Assembly: GCA_964571815.1 (NCBI GenBank)
Contig: CAZNDN010000022.1
Span: 1-40,312 of the forward strand
Origin: CAZNDN01 sp964571815
GTDB lineage: Bacteria; Fibrobacterota; Chitinivibrionia; Chitinivibrionales; WJKA01
DNA: 40,312 nucleotides
Reading direction: 5' to 3'
Under the pieces are notes generated by a model. It was not told the DNA's origin. It ran no database searches and saw nothing but the letters and a program-made list of their open reading frames with translations. The translations under genes were made by a program, and so were the position numbers. This document shows, in pieces, positions 15,740 through 24,447 of this stretch (positions are counted from its first letter, which is position 1; every line of letters begins with the position of its first letter).

Positions 15740-16114
15740 TACCATCTCCTTTCGCATGAGTCACGTCACCAGTCTTCTCCGCGGACACGTTCCGGGTACG
15801 AAGACAAAGCGCACTCTAAAATACATTCTCCATCATCCCCGTTCTCCGGATTCGTCATCCACGGTTTTGCACCGGCGGAAGGCTCGTATCATTCGGAAAA
15901 GCGAATGGTTACCGCGCCGGGCAATTCATTTGCGGAAGCGTCCGCTCGAGGGGGAGGTTACCCCGGAAGTCGGTGCTGCTTGATTACGCGGCAGAAAGGG
16001 CGATCGAGAGGTGTCGCGGAGCAGTCGATGAGATGGTGCCCGTTTTCCGGTATACGTCGAACGCTATGAGCCCCGGGTGGGATACCGCCGACACCCCGGC
16101 GTCGGCACGTTATA
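15740..16114. other. Non-coding region upstream of the MIF-like gene
   Basis: About 375 bp with no convincing gene. It must hold the promoter for the MIF-tyrS pair; on the minus strand TATTTT near 15822-15827 is a -10 candidate but no good -35 is seen. Reading frames here have no family signal or ribosome site. Confidence 0.4.
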
Positions 16115-16150
16115 GACGGTGCGGAGCACGCTATCCGGCTCCGCACCGTC
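16115..16150 (-). terminator. Long hairpin after the 16199-22688 run
   Basis: A perfect 13-bp inverted repeat, GACGGTGCGGAGC (16115-16127) with GCTCCGCACCGTC (16138-16150) and a 10-nt loop, lies about 50 bp after the stop codon at 16199. There is no T tract following it in the minus direction, so either termination relies on stem strength or the structure only protects the mRNA end. Confidence 0.6.
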
Positions 16151-16198
16151 GGTACCCCTTCTTCCGCCGGTACGATATCCCCGCGTGTGCTCTCCGGA

Positions 16199-16984
16199 CT
16201 ACAGTACGTACAACCGCACTCCAATACGAATCGCGATATTCGACGCCGGCGTACGCAGCGGATGCGTTGCATTGACGGCATCCTTCTCGTAGATAACCGC
16301 CTGCCCCTCCTCCAGAGAAGAGTTGAGATTAATGGGGAAATTCGAACTCGTGACTTCGTCCTCCCGCCTGGTGGTATTGGCCGCTTCGAAGGCGATTTCG
16401 GCAAACAGGTCCATGGTCTCCTGGAGCGGATAGTTCACGCCCGCAAGCCCCAGCAGCGCCACCGACGGCGTATTCACGTGCTTCACCGTGGCTTCGAATG
16501 TCCCCTGCGTGGTGGTTGTTCTCGCAACGTCCCGCGAGGAGAAATTGAAGACCAGGCCGGCCCCCGTTCCGACGTATGCATCGGCAAGGTCAAGCAATGA
16601 AAACTGGGGAACGGCCAGCAGATGAATGCCGAACTGTGACGTCTTGTAGGTATTCTCTTGCACGCCTCCCTGGTCGTCGGTCGCGGCTATATCCGGGGTA
16701 ACTCGCGGAATACCGCCGGAGAAATGCAGCGCCAGTTGCACGTCCAGGTTCTCCATGGCCCGATATCCGGCCCCCAGCCCCAGCTTGATCCCCCGTCCCT
16801 GGTTCAGGTAATGGTCTTTCTCGTTCCCGGCATTCTCCTCATCCGATGTTCCAACATACCTGCCGCCTAGTGCAAAACCGTATCCGGTGTAGCCGAACAC
16901 GTTCACGCCACCCTCTTCCTGCGCGCCCGCAACCACCGCCCCTGCCAAAACCGCCGTACCCACCATGCACTGCAACAGCCTCAT
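16199..16984 (-). CDS. Small outer-membrane beta-barrel protein
   Basis: 261 residues from ATG at 16984, preceded by GGGAGG. Residues 1-21 are a signal peptide ending Ala-Gly-Ala. The mature protein has alternating beta-strand patterns (FGYTGYGFALGGRYVG, GIKLGLGAGYRAMENLDVQLALHFSG) and finishes with AIRIGVRLYVL, typical of small outer-membrane barrels of the OmpA-barrel / porin-like 'outer membrane beta-barrel protein' class. Long acidic, Asn- and Gly-rich loops are visible (TSDEENAGNEKD). No specific function can be read. It begins 36 bp after the GH57 branching enzyme stop on the same strand, and is the last gene before a long hairpin, so it probably belongs to the upstream transcription unit. 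Confidence 0.75.
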   Translation of the reverse strand: MRLLQCMVGTAVLAGAVVAGAQEEGGVNVFGYTGYGFALGGRYVGTSDEENAGNEKDHYLNQGRGIKLGLGAGYRAMENLDVQLALHFSGGIPRVTPDIAATDDQGGVQENTYKTSQFGIHLLAVPQFSLLDLADAYVGTGAGLVFNFSSRDVARTTTTQGTFEATVKHVNTPSVALLGLAGVNYPLQETMDLFAEIAFEAANTTRREDEVTSSNFPINLNSSLEEGQAVIYEKDAVNATHPLRTPASNIAIRIGVRLYVL

Positions 16985-17020
16985 CGTCCGCCTCCCTTCA
17001 CGTTTGCGTGCGTCCCGTGC

Positions 17021-18613
17021 TCAGGCGTACACGCGATAGTCGATTTCGGGGAAAATCGAGTGATGTGCCTCAAGACCCGAAAGGAAATCCTCGTCTATTG
17101 TGCCCGAACGCACTTCCTCGTGCAGCCGCAAAAAAGCGGCGATATGTTCCCGTGTCCTCCTGGTGGCATACTGGACCATGGTTCCCGTCTTCATGATAAA
17201 TGCCCAGTCGCTTGATTCGGCCAGGAGCAGCTCCCGCGCCATCTGGTTGAGCGCTCTTTTGAGCACTCCCCGGGCATCCGGAAAGTCCGCGGCACACTCC
17301 ACCATCCGGTCTTCCATTATGTGCAAATGCCGGTATATCCAATCGTTGCTTCCCTCAAGCCACACTTCTGAATACCCCTTGTATCCCCAACTGGAGAAAG
17401 AGGGCGTGCAAACCTGGTTTTTCGGAAAAGAACTCAGGTAGTCCGGTGCCGTAGTCAGGGCTACCGTCTGCTGATCCAGGGCCGTCTTGCGCAAGAGCCG
17501 ATCAAGCCACCGCGGCCCTTCATACCACCAGTGCCCGAACAGCTCCGCATCGTACGGCGCGACAATAATGGGCGGACGGTCCATGATCGAAGAAAGATAC
17601 TCGACCTGCTTTTCGCGGTTGAAAAGAAAATTTCCGGCATGTTCCTCGGCTTTCGACCACGCCCGCTTCGGCTCGTAGGGCTCCTTGTGGGGCGTCTTGC
17701 CCGTAATACGATAGTATTTCACACCCGTGTTGATCCTGGTGCCGATTGGATCGATATACGGCTTGATGTAATCCATGTCCAGGTCGAATCCGATATCGCG
17801 ATAGAACTCCCGGTAATAGTAGTCTCCGGGGTATCCTTCCTCCGCACTCCACACGGACTTGGACGATTCCATGTCTCTGCCGAAAGCGGCGACCCGGGAA
17901 CCCCTGCAATATACCGGGGCAAACACCCCATACCGCGGCCGCGGTTCCGAGAACAGAACCCCGTGGGTATCCGTGAAGAAGTACCGGATCCCCAGACGTT
18001 CCAGCAGAGATTCGACCCCGGGGAAGTATCCGCATTCCGGAAGCCAGATTCCCTGTGGATTGCGTCCGAAGTGCTTGATATGAGAGCTGATTGCCACTTC
18101 TATCTGCGCCCTGGCAGCATTGCTGTTGTGCTGCATATTCGGCAGATACCCATGCGTGGCGCCGCAGGTGATTATCTCCAGCACCCCACGGTCCTGCAGC
18201 GAACGGAATGCCTTGACCAGATTGCAACCGTTACGCTCCACGAATGTTTCGCGGCAGCGGGCAAACTGCTCCCGGTACATGCGGGCGGAGGCGTTGAACC
18301 GGGCATCATTCTTCGTGCGCACCATTTCCTTTTCGGACAGTTCAATAAGCCGCTCGATATGAGCAACATAGCGCCGCTGCAACAACTCATCGGTAAGCAT
18401 CGAGCACAACGTCGGCGTCAGCGACATCGTGACCCTGAAAGGAACACCGTCCTCAAGCAGTCCCTGGAATGTATGAATAAGGGGTATATACGTTTCGGTT
18501 ATGGCCTCGTAGAGCCAGTTCTCCTCCATGCAGTAGTCGCTCTCCGGATGCCGAACGAAGGGAAGGTGCGCATGAAGAACGAGACAGAGGTACCCTGCAG
18601 GCTGCGAAGTCAT
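17021..18613 (-). CDS. GH57 1,4-alpha-glucan branching enzyme (DUF1957-type)
   Basis: 530 residues from ATG at 18613; the longer frame overlaps the DUF4912 gene and has no family match. GAAGGA lies about 13 bases upstream, a weak site. Signature motifs of family 57 are in order: VLHAHLPFVRHPE (motif 1, residues 13-25), THGYLPNM, GIWLPECGYFPG with nucleophile Glu193, and APYDAELFGHWWYEGP with acid/base Asp355. The C-terminal helical domain (WAFIMKTGTMVQYATRRTREH) is the part that follows the barrel in branching enzymes of this group. The enzyme makes alpha-1,6 branches in glycogen-like glucan in the cytoplasm. It sits 77 bp after the DUF4912 gene; these two families are often neighbours, and this supports a shared role in glucan storage. 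Confidence 0.92.
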   Translation of the reverse strand: MTSQPAGYLCLVLHAHLPFVRHPESDYCMEENWLYEAITETYIPLIHTFQGLLEDGVPFRVTMSLTPTLCSMLTDELLQRRYVAHIERLIELSEKEMVRTKNDARFNASARMYREQFARCRETFVERNGCNLVKAFRSLQDRGVLEIITCGATHGYLPNMQHNSNAARAQIEVAISSHIKHFGRNPQGIWLPECGYFPGVESLLERLGIRYFFTDTHGVLFSEPRPRYGVFAPVYCRGSRVAAFGRDMESSKSVWSAEEGYPGDYYYREFYRDIGFDLDMDYIKPYIDPIGTRINTGVKYYRITGKTPHKEPYEPKRAWSKAEEHAGNFLFNREKQVEYLSSIMDRPPIIVAPYDAELFGHWWYEGPRWLDRLLRKTALDQQTVALTTAPDYLSSFPKNQVCTPSFSSWGYKGYSEVWLEGSNDWIYRHLHIMEDRMVECAADFPDARGVLKRALNQMARELLLAESSDWAFIMKTGTMVQYATRRTREHIAAFLRLHEEVRSGTIDEDFLSGLEAHHSIFPEIDYRVYA

Positions 18614-18690
18614 GGAGTGAGTAGTTCCTTCATGAGAAAGTGACGGGCTGTTGTCGAATCGGTCGCTCCGGGTTAACCTGGTATCCCTTC

Positions 18691-19929
18691 TCAGAGGTTG
18701 CCGGCCCCGGAACCGAGGTAGTGCGGCCCCTTCCCTCCCACCTGTTCGCTGGAGCCGACACCCGCTTCGAACGTGGATCCCGATGCGCGGATAAGCCGCT
18801 GCGTGTCGACCGTCTGCCACTGCTCCTCGGCCTCCCCGCTCACCCCCGAGCGAGGAACCTGCACTGCGTTGGATCGCACCACACATTCAAAATCGCCCCC
18901 GGGCGTCATCATTCCGTATTCGGCCATGTAGGAACGGCCCGGTTCCGGAACCCGCAGGTACCAACTGTCGGCATCCGCACCCACCTCCGTGTCAATGCAT
19001 CGCCACGCATTCATCCCGTCATAGTGCACATCGGTAACGTCCAGAAGACGCAGCATATACTTTGCGTTCTGAAGCACGTTCTGGCTCAGTCGACGTGCCA
19101 GTTCCTTCTTTCGCCCCGAAGCAATCTCCCAGTACACGAAAATGCACTCGGGATCGCGCGCTATCGCACGCATGTAGGTCATGTTGTAGGTTCTGGGAAT
19201 TTCGTGCCGGCCGTCGGACGACTCTCCTTGTCTTTCCCCCGACGCAGCGGTATGCGCCGGGCGGGGCACATTCGTCTGCTTCTTCGATACGTGTGCTTTC
19301 CGTGATTCGGTCGTCGGCGCCTTCTTCACAGCATCGCCCTTCTTCGGCGCCTGATTCTCCGCTGCCTTTAACGGTTTCGGGGACTTTCCTGCCTCCACCT
19401 CTTTCTTCTTCACGGACTTCCCCGTCGCCGGCGTGGTCGCCTTCTTCACCGGCGCCTTCTTCACCGCGGTCTTTGCGCCGCTCGTTCCCGCCGCTTCGGA
19501 CGGGGAAGGCGTGCCGACCCGCGCCGATTTCTTCTTCACGGCTTCCTTCTTTACCGCGCTCTTCGCGATTTTCTTCACCGGCTTCGCAGCTCGTGTGCCC
19601 ACCGGCGCCGCTTTCTTCTTTGCGCTTTTCTTCTTTGCCGGAGCCTTTCCCGCGGTCTTATCGATACCCTTTTTCACCGTTCCGGCCGAAGCACTCTTTT
19701 TCTTGACGATCTTTTTCTTCACCACCGTTGTGCGGGAAGTTTTCCCGGTTTTCTTCCGGGCAACCTTGGCCGACGCTGTCCCCCTGGGTGCCGGCTTTCC
19801 CTTTTTTCCCGCCTTCTTCCCCGCCTTCCTTGCCGTCGTCTTCACGGCCCGTTTCTTCTGTCCGCCCTTCGCCTTCGCCGCGGCAGCCTTCCTCCCGGCC
19901 GCCTTCTTCGTCTTCTTGGTACCAGCCAT
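18691..19929 (-). CDS. DUF4912 protein with long histone-H1-like N-terminal tail
   Basis: 412 residues from ATG at 19929 (GTG two codons earlier at 19935 also possible). A GGGGGTG serves as ribosome site. Residues about 1-235 are low complexity: Lys, Ala, Thr, Val, Pro and Gly in irregular repeats such as KKAPVKKATTPATGKSVKKK and AAGRKAAAAKAKGGQKKRAV, like bacterial histone-H1 / HC1-type DNA-binding tails. From about 240 the DUF4912 domain begins: IPRTYNMTYMRAIARDPECI then FVYWEI, then YMLRLLDVT, SWYLRVPEPGRSYMAEYGMM, ending near residue 360; a Ser/Gly tail follows. DUF4912 has no known reaction and may be a glucan- or protein-binding beta-sandwich. It lies just before the GH57 branching enzyme. 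Nucleoid or polyanion binding by the tail is inference from composition. The tail makes the opposite strand look like a Phe-rich open frame. Confidence 0.85.
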   Translation of the reverse strand: MAGTKKTKKAAGRKAAAAKAKGGQKKRAVKTTARKAGKKAGKKGKPAPRGTASAKVARKKTGKTSRTTVVKKKIVKKKSASAGTVKKGIDKTAGKAPAKKKSAKKKAAPVGTRAAKPVKKIAKSAVKKEAVKKKSARVGTPSPSEAAGTSGAKTAVKKAPVKKATTPATGKSVKKKEVEAGKSPKPLKAAENQAPKKGDAVKKAPTTESRKAHVSKKQTNVPRPAHTAASGERQGESSDGRHEIPRTYNMTYMRAIARDPECIFVYWEIASGRKKELARRLSQNVLQNAKYMLRLLDVTDVHYDGMNAWRCIDTEVGADADSWYLRVPEPGRSYMAEYGMMTPGGDFECVVRSNAVQVPRSGVSGEAEEQWQTVDTQRLIRASGSTFEAGVGSSEQVGGKGPHYLGSGAGNL

Positions 19930-19986
19930 TTTCACACCCCCGGAAGAAGAGTGGGTCTCACCCAGGCATTCACCAAAGCTTTTTTT

Positions 19987-21288
19987 TCAATCATAGCTCT
20001 CACTCGAAGAGCTGCTCCACCTTCGTCCCCCGTTGACCCCGACCGAAAGGCCGAGAAGATCCTCCGAATAGTCCTCGTAGCGATCGTCCCACCGCCGTCC
20101 CGCACTTATCACGACATCCAGAAGCCCGTGGCCTTTCAGAGGCAGCCCGAGCCCGACATGCACCCGAGCCTCCCTGTTGTCACGAAAAGGCAACTGCGCG
20201 AAACTCCCCCCCGTCCGATACCGGATAGTTTCCCGGTACTGAGGGGAAAGAAGATCCGGAGCGGGAATGAACTGAAGGCCTCCTCCCGCGGAGAGCGCAT
20301 AGGACATATCGGGCTCACGCAGGAGTCCGCCGCCGTCAAAACGATCCCAGACCGTCACTTCCATGTCGGCGGCCACCAGTAATCGTTGCGAAAACGTGTA
20401 CGAACCTCCCCCCCGCACCGACGGCGGAAGAGTGACTGGCTCTCGGCTCACCCCGCTTTCGACGGTTTCCCGATCGGAATACACTCGCCGCTCAGACACA
20501 AGATCGGCCCGCAGGACATATTTGCCCGAAAGACCAATCGTCGCTTTGTTCCAGCGAAACATGACACCGCCCCTGATTCCGTTTCCCCGCAAGGTCCGCG
20601 ACACGCTGTCCCGAAGCTCTTCTTCATACGAAAGCCCGTTTCCCACTTCGAAATGAGTACCGTACGCCGTCCGGAAGTAGGTGTGATCGTGACTGAAGTA
20701 GAGTCGTTCGTAAGCCAATCCAACGCTGAACCGCTTTCCCACCGAACGTCCCCAGCCGCCCTGCCAGCTCGTGATCCCGCCTTCATCCGACAGCGCAAGC
20801 CCAACCGAATCAAGGGTGGCGGGTGCTTGCCGCGTCCCGGGAAACCCCCTCCCCACCCGACGCCGGCCCCGGTACTTGATTTCTACAAGGCTCCCGCGTT
20901 CCATTGCCACTGCCGCGGCTCCGAGAACACCCACGGGGAAACCAAGGGTGAACTGCCGGGGAACCACCGTAAGATCGGTACTCCGCTTCCCGTTCTCCGA
21001 AATCGAAGTGAAATCGGCAGATACCAGTGAGGAAAACGCCGTTCTCCGGATCGTTCCCAGATTGGCCGGATTTCCCATCATCACGTGATTGCCGTCGGCC
21101 ACCCCGCACGAAGCTCCGCCCATGGAGAGACCCATCCCCGACTGAACCGCAAGCGGCAGGCCCAGGGGATAGTTGAGACTCAGCAAAGAATTCGCATGTG
21201 TCTGCGCCCACAGGACCGCACATGCGAGTATTGCCGCCGCAAATCCGGGCCGCAGCCGAAAACAGTCTCCGTACGCCCACCTGTTCAT
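19987..21288 (-). CDS. Outer-membrane protein, FadL/PorV-like barrel
   Basis: 433 residues from ATG at 21288, fixed by an ATGA overlap with the preceding lipoprotein gene's stop (21285-21287), so translation is probably coupled. A signal peptide spans about residues 1-33 (core FAAAILACAVLWAQTHA). The mature start, LPLAVQSGMGLSMGGASCGV then ADGNHVMMGNPANLG, matches the opening of FadL-type and PorV-like barrels (consensus Gly-Met-Gly-Gly-Ala ... Asn-Pro-Ala-Asn/Gly-Leu). The rest alternates in beta-strand style with a conserved-looking SVGLAYERLYFSHDHTYFR. The C-terminus ends in Ser/Tyr-Asp, not the usual Phe, so the last strand may lie earlier (GLSVGVNGGRRW). Substrate unknown. Second gene of the minus-strand run. 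Confidence 0.8.
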   Translation of the reverse strand: MNRWAYGDCFRLRPGFAAAILACAVLWAQTHANSLLSLNYPLGLPLAVQSGMGLSMGGASCGVADGNHVMMGNPANLGTIRRTAFSSLVSADFTSISENGKRSTDLTVVPRQFTLGFPVGVLGAAAVAMERGSLVEIKYRGRRRVGRGFPGTRQAPATLDSVGLALSDEGGITSWQGGWGRSVGKRFSVGLAYERLYFSHDHTYFRTAYGTHFEVGNGLSYEEELRDSVSRTLRGNGIRGGVMFRWNKATIGLSGKYVLRADLVSERRVYSDRETVESGVSREPVTLPPSVRGGGSYTFSQRLLVAADMEVTVWDRFDGGGLLREPDMSYALSAGGGLQFIPAPDLLSPQYRETIRYRTGGSFAQLPFRDNREARVHVGLGLPLKGHGLLDVVISAGRRWDDRYEDYSEDLLGLSVGVNGGRRWSSSSSESYD

Positions 21289-22688
21289 AATCCACCACCG
21301 GCCGAGGGTACCACAAGCGCCTCGAATTTCATTTTTTTCGGATCGTTCCATCTGATGCTGCCCCACACCGCTTCCTCGCTGAGCAGGCCAATCAGGAGGA
21401 ATGCCGGCCCCCGATATCCGCGCTCAAGAAGCTCGTTAATATAGTCGGTCACCGGAATTTCGAACTGCCCTCCCCTTCGTGGAACGAACACGCCGGGCTC
21501 GAATTCCGACTTCGGCAGCGATTCACGGAGGTCCACCTGGTCCTGGAACGAGAAGACAAAAGGCAGAGAATCCCGTTCGTAGTCGATCCTGCCGCGCCTG
21601 ACGCCGATTCTCAAGTGCGCCGACAGGGCAAATCCCACGTTCTTGCGGTCGACGATCTCGTAAAACGGATCAAGATCCACCTCGAACACGGCAATGCTTC
21701 GTGATATCCAGGAGGAGGTGGGCGCCTTATCCACGCCCGTTGCTTCTCCGTTCACCATGAACCCGGAATAGTCTGCATGGGCGTACGAAAGGGAATCGGT
21801 GTAGGATCTGTTCCTGCATCCTCCCGCATTCGCGTCGTCGCTGGAAATCAAAGTGGTGTCCGAATTGAAAGAGAGAATCAACCGCGGCTTCTTCCGAGCG
21901 TTCAGGGGCAAACGGACGAGGCCGCTGTCGACGGCGATTGCGAATGCCCGTCTCAGATGTTCCTTGTCGTAGGCGGAATCGAGGAATGACTTCAGTGAAT
22001 CGTTCAGAGACCGTACCCAGGCCGTATCCATCGTTGCCTCAAGTTCGGCTTTCCCCTCGCGATACCGCAGAGAAAGTTCGGTCCAGCCCGTTGTATCGAC
22101 CCGTTCGCCGCGGGATTTCGGCTCGCCGGCCAGGAGATGAAATCTCGCCCATTCGGCGCTCCACGTTGAATCAGCCGACGATCCCGAACCGGACTGCTTC
22201 CCTGTTTCCTCGATCGACGCGGGGTTCACGGGGATCCGCAATACTACCTTTCGGAGGCTGTCGAGGCAATAGTCCAGCTTCTTGTGGTCTTCTTTGCTGC
22301 TCCTGATGGATTCCAGGTCGAATTCGAGGTAGGCTACGGCGTATTCGCCTCCCCGCTCGCCCGCGCTCAGGCTGTCCACAGACCGGTGAAGACCCGAGTA
22401 AGTGTCCCGGAACAGGTCCTCGGCAATATCGGCCGAATCCTCCTTAAGACTATCCGTCCTTCCCGCGAGGATCCCGGACATATCGTAGCTGAAGCTGAAA
22501 ACGGAGTCGACCGCAAGACTGTCGATAACAATCGAGAAATTTTCCCCGAAATCGAGCGCGTCGCGGTCATAGTCCGTAACGACCCGGTCACCGAGTTCGG
22601 TGGACGGATCCAGGGGTGACCGGCTGCACGAAAAAAAGGCAATGACCGCCATAACAATCGCGGCCCTCAGCACGGAGATCCTTACCAC
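21285..22688 (-). CDS. Predicted lipoprotein of unknown function
   Basis: 467 residues from GTG at 22688, with AAGGA about nine bases upstream. N-terminal lipoprotein signal MVRISVLRAAIVMAVIAFFS ending at Cys21. The mature part is rich in Asp and Ser (VVTDYDRDALDFGENF, DSLKEDSADIAEDLF) and in beta-strand stretches such as VVLRIPVNPASIEE and IAVFEVDLDPFYEIVD. I do not recognise a family. It has the look of large DUF-type lipoproteins common in FCB-group genomes, and its coupling by an ATGA overlap to a FadL/PorV-like barrel suggests they act together at the outer membrane. A consensus-like promoter 70 bp upstream drives it. Confidence 0.7.
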   Translation of the reverse strand: MVRISVLRAAIVMAVIAFFSCSRSPLDPSTELGDRVVTDYDRDALDFGENFSIVIDSLAVDSVFSFSYDMSGILAGRTDSLKEDSADIAEDLFRDTYSGLHRSVDSLSAGERGGEYAVAYLEFDLESIRSSKEDHKKLDYCLDSLRKVVLRIPVNPASIEETGKQSGSGSSADSTWSAEWARFHLLAGEPKSRGERVDTTGWTELSLRYREGKAELEATMDTAWVRSLNDSLKSFLDSAYDKEHLRRAFAIAVDSGLVRLPLNARKKPRLILSFNSDTTLISSDDANAGGCRNRSYTDSLSYAHADYSGFMVNGEATGVDKAPTSSWISRSIAVFEVDLDPFYEIVDRKNVGFALSAHLRIGVRRGRIDYERDSLPFVFSFQDQVDLRESLPKSEFEPGVFVPRRGGQFEIPVTDYINELLERGYRGPAFLLIGLLSEEAVWGSIRWNDPKKMKFEALVVPSAGGGL

Positions 22689-22761
22689 GTTATCTGTCCT
22701 TTTCCGCGGCGGGACACCTCTCCCGCCGAAACTGAATGCTTTCCCCCTCCCGAAGTCTATT

Positions 22762-22790
22762 AAAATAGGTCAGCGTGAGTACCATGTCAA
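22762..22790 (-). promoter_or_regulatory. Consensus-like sigma-70 promoter for the 22688 gene
   Basis: On the minus strand: a perfect -35 TTGACA (22790-22785), a 17-bp spacer and TATTTT (22767-22762). Transcription would start near 22755, giving a leader of about 67 nt before the GTG at 22688. It is the best promoter in the window and probably serves the five-gene run ending at 16199. Confidence 0.8.
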
Positions 22791-22980
22791 TTCACCCCTC
22801 TCCGGAGCGGATTTCCACCGGACAGGGAGCCCCCCATGGACAGTGCACCCCTTCGAGGCAGGGAATTACTATTTTCTTGGCGTGTGGAACAGACCGGGAC
22901 GAAGATCCCGCCGGCGGGACGGCGCGGATCGGACACGACACCGGTGACGGCGGAAGTTTTCAGCCGGGAGTTCTATCTGG

Positions 22981-24447
22981 ATGATAAACAATGAGCCCGA
23001 TGCGGTGCCGTCGATGGGGCATCGCGTACTGATCGTTGACGACGAAAAGACGCTGTGTGATTTTCTCACCGAAGCCCTTGACGGTCGGTTCGAGGTACAC
23101 GTGCGTACCACCGGGAAAGAGGCCCTTCAGGCGATACGGGAGACCGCCTACGATGTTCTCGTGCTCGACCTGAAACTTCCCGATATGAGCGGAATCGATA
23201 TCCTGCGCGCGGCGAAGCGTAAGGATCGGTTCGTCGAAGCTCTCATGGTTACCGGATATGCCTCGCTGGAGACCGCGGCCACGGCGGTCAATCTCGGCGC
23301 AAGCGCCTACATGGTAAAGCCGCTCTCCCTCGATGAGTTCACGCAACAGATCGAGCGCGCCGCCGCAACCCGCGGGTTCCATCTCAAGAGCCTTGCGCTC
23401 ATGCGCCACTCGCGGAGTATTTCCCCGGACATTGCCGATCATATCCGCGATCTCTCCAGTCTGTTCAACTTCTCCAGACGGCTTCTTCTTACGCTGGAAG
23501 TTCCTGAACTTATTGAAATTATCCTGGGCGAGCTGAGCAGGCGCGTGGGCACGCTCTGCTGCGCACTCGGCATACACTTCCTCGATTTCTCCGAGCTGTA
23601 CGTCATGCCCCGCCGGGGGAGTCTGGACGAACACGAGGTGCGCGAACTCCTGCTTTCGCAATGGAACGAAGCGTTTCCCATGATGGATCGCAAGCATTTC
23701 AGCCGGGGAGACATCCCGCTGAGCGTGCTGAAAGGACCGGGTCGACAACGAACCGACCTCAGCGCCGCCGTACCGAACGCCGTGCCGATGATGGCCGGGG
23801 GAGCAACGATCGGCTCGCTGGTTGTCTTCAGCGAAACGCAATACGATCCCGAGAGCGAAGAGAACCAGTTCATGTATGTCTACTCGTCGGTAATTTCCTC
23901 CATCGTGGAACATGCATACGTGGATATCCGGGCCCAGATGATTGCCAAGACCGACGGGTTGACGGGCGCCGCGAACCGCCGTTTGTTTTTCGAAACGCTC
24001 GACAGAGAAATCGCGCGGGCCGACCGCAGGAAGACCTCTTTTTGCGTGGCAATGATCGATGTAGATGGGTTCAAGGGAATCAACGATACGTTCGGTCATC
24101 CCGCGGGCGATACCGTACTGAAAGACCTCACGAGCCGTATCGCCGCCATGATCCGGCGGGGAGACCTTCTTGCACGTTACGGCGGCGAGGAATTCGTATT
24201 GATCCTTGCGGACACGAATCTCGAAGGTGCCGCGATCCTGGCCGAGCGCGTACGCGCTTCAATTGCCGACGTCCCCTGTGTGCATGAAGGGCAGCGAATC
24301 CGGTTCACCGCGAGCCTGGGTATCGCGGAGTACAAGGGGACCCGGCCGCGGGGTAGAGACCTGGTTGTTGCGGAGGCCGACAGGGCGCTGTATACATCCA
24401 AGAAAAGCGGCAAGAACCGGGTGACCCTCGCCCCGGACGCGCCATGA
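22981..24447 (+). CDS. Response regulator diguanylate cyclase (REC - middle sensor - GGDEF)
   Basis: 488 residues. ATG at 22981; GGGAG lies about 11 bases upstream, somewhat far. Residues 12-130 are a receiver domain: HRVLIVDDEKT with the acidic pair Asp20-Asp21, phospho-acceptor Asp63 in VLVLDLKLPDMSG, MVTGYAS and Lys in YMVKPLSLDEF. Residues about 150-310 form a middle module with helical linker and a GAF-like half, perhaps a sensor (not certain). The GGDEF domain follows: KTDGLTGAANRRLFFETLDR, active site Gly-Gly-Glu-Glu-Phe (401-405), and an RxxD inhibitory site (Arg392, Asp395) five residues before it. It makes c-di-GMP, with likely feedback inhibition. No histidine kinase is adjacent. 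The stop overlaps the waaA start (ATGA at 24444), so it heads a coupled operon of envelope and housekeeping genes. Confidence 0.92.
   Translation: MINNEPDAVPSMGHRVLIVDDEKTLCDFLTEALDGRFEVHVRTTGKEALQAIRETAYDVLVLDLKLPDMSGIDILRAAKRKDRFVEALMVTGYASLETAATAVNLGASAYMVKPLSLDEFTQQIERAAATRGFHLKSLALMRHSRSISPDIADHIRDLSSLFNFSRRLLLTLEVPELIEIILGELSRRVGTLCCALGIHFLDFSELYVMPRRGSLDEHEVRELLLSQWNEAFPMMDRKHFSRGDIPLSVLKGPGRQRTDLSAAVPNAVPMMAGGATIGSLVVFSETQYDPESEENQFMYVYSSVISSIVEHAYVDIRAQMIAKTDGLTGAANRRLFFETLDREIARADRRKTSFCVAMIDVDGFKGINDTFGHPAGDTVLKDLTSRIAAMIRRGDLLARYGGEEFVLILADTNLEGAAILAERVRASIADVPCVHEGQRIRFTASLGIAEYKGTRPRGRDLVVAEADRALYTSKKSGKNRVTLAPDAP

Noticed and set aside
19433..19996. Phe/Ala-rich plus-strand frame resembling a membrane protein
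   Set aside because: It is the reverse complement of the Lys/Ala repeats of the DUF4912 protein (AAG/AAA read as CTT/TTT).
22960..24099. Minus-strand frame of 379 codons opposite the diguanylate cyclase
   Set aside because: No ribosome site or motif; receiver and GGDEF motifs are clear on the plus strand.
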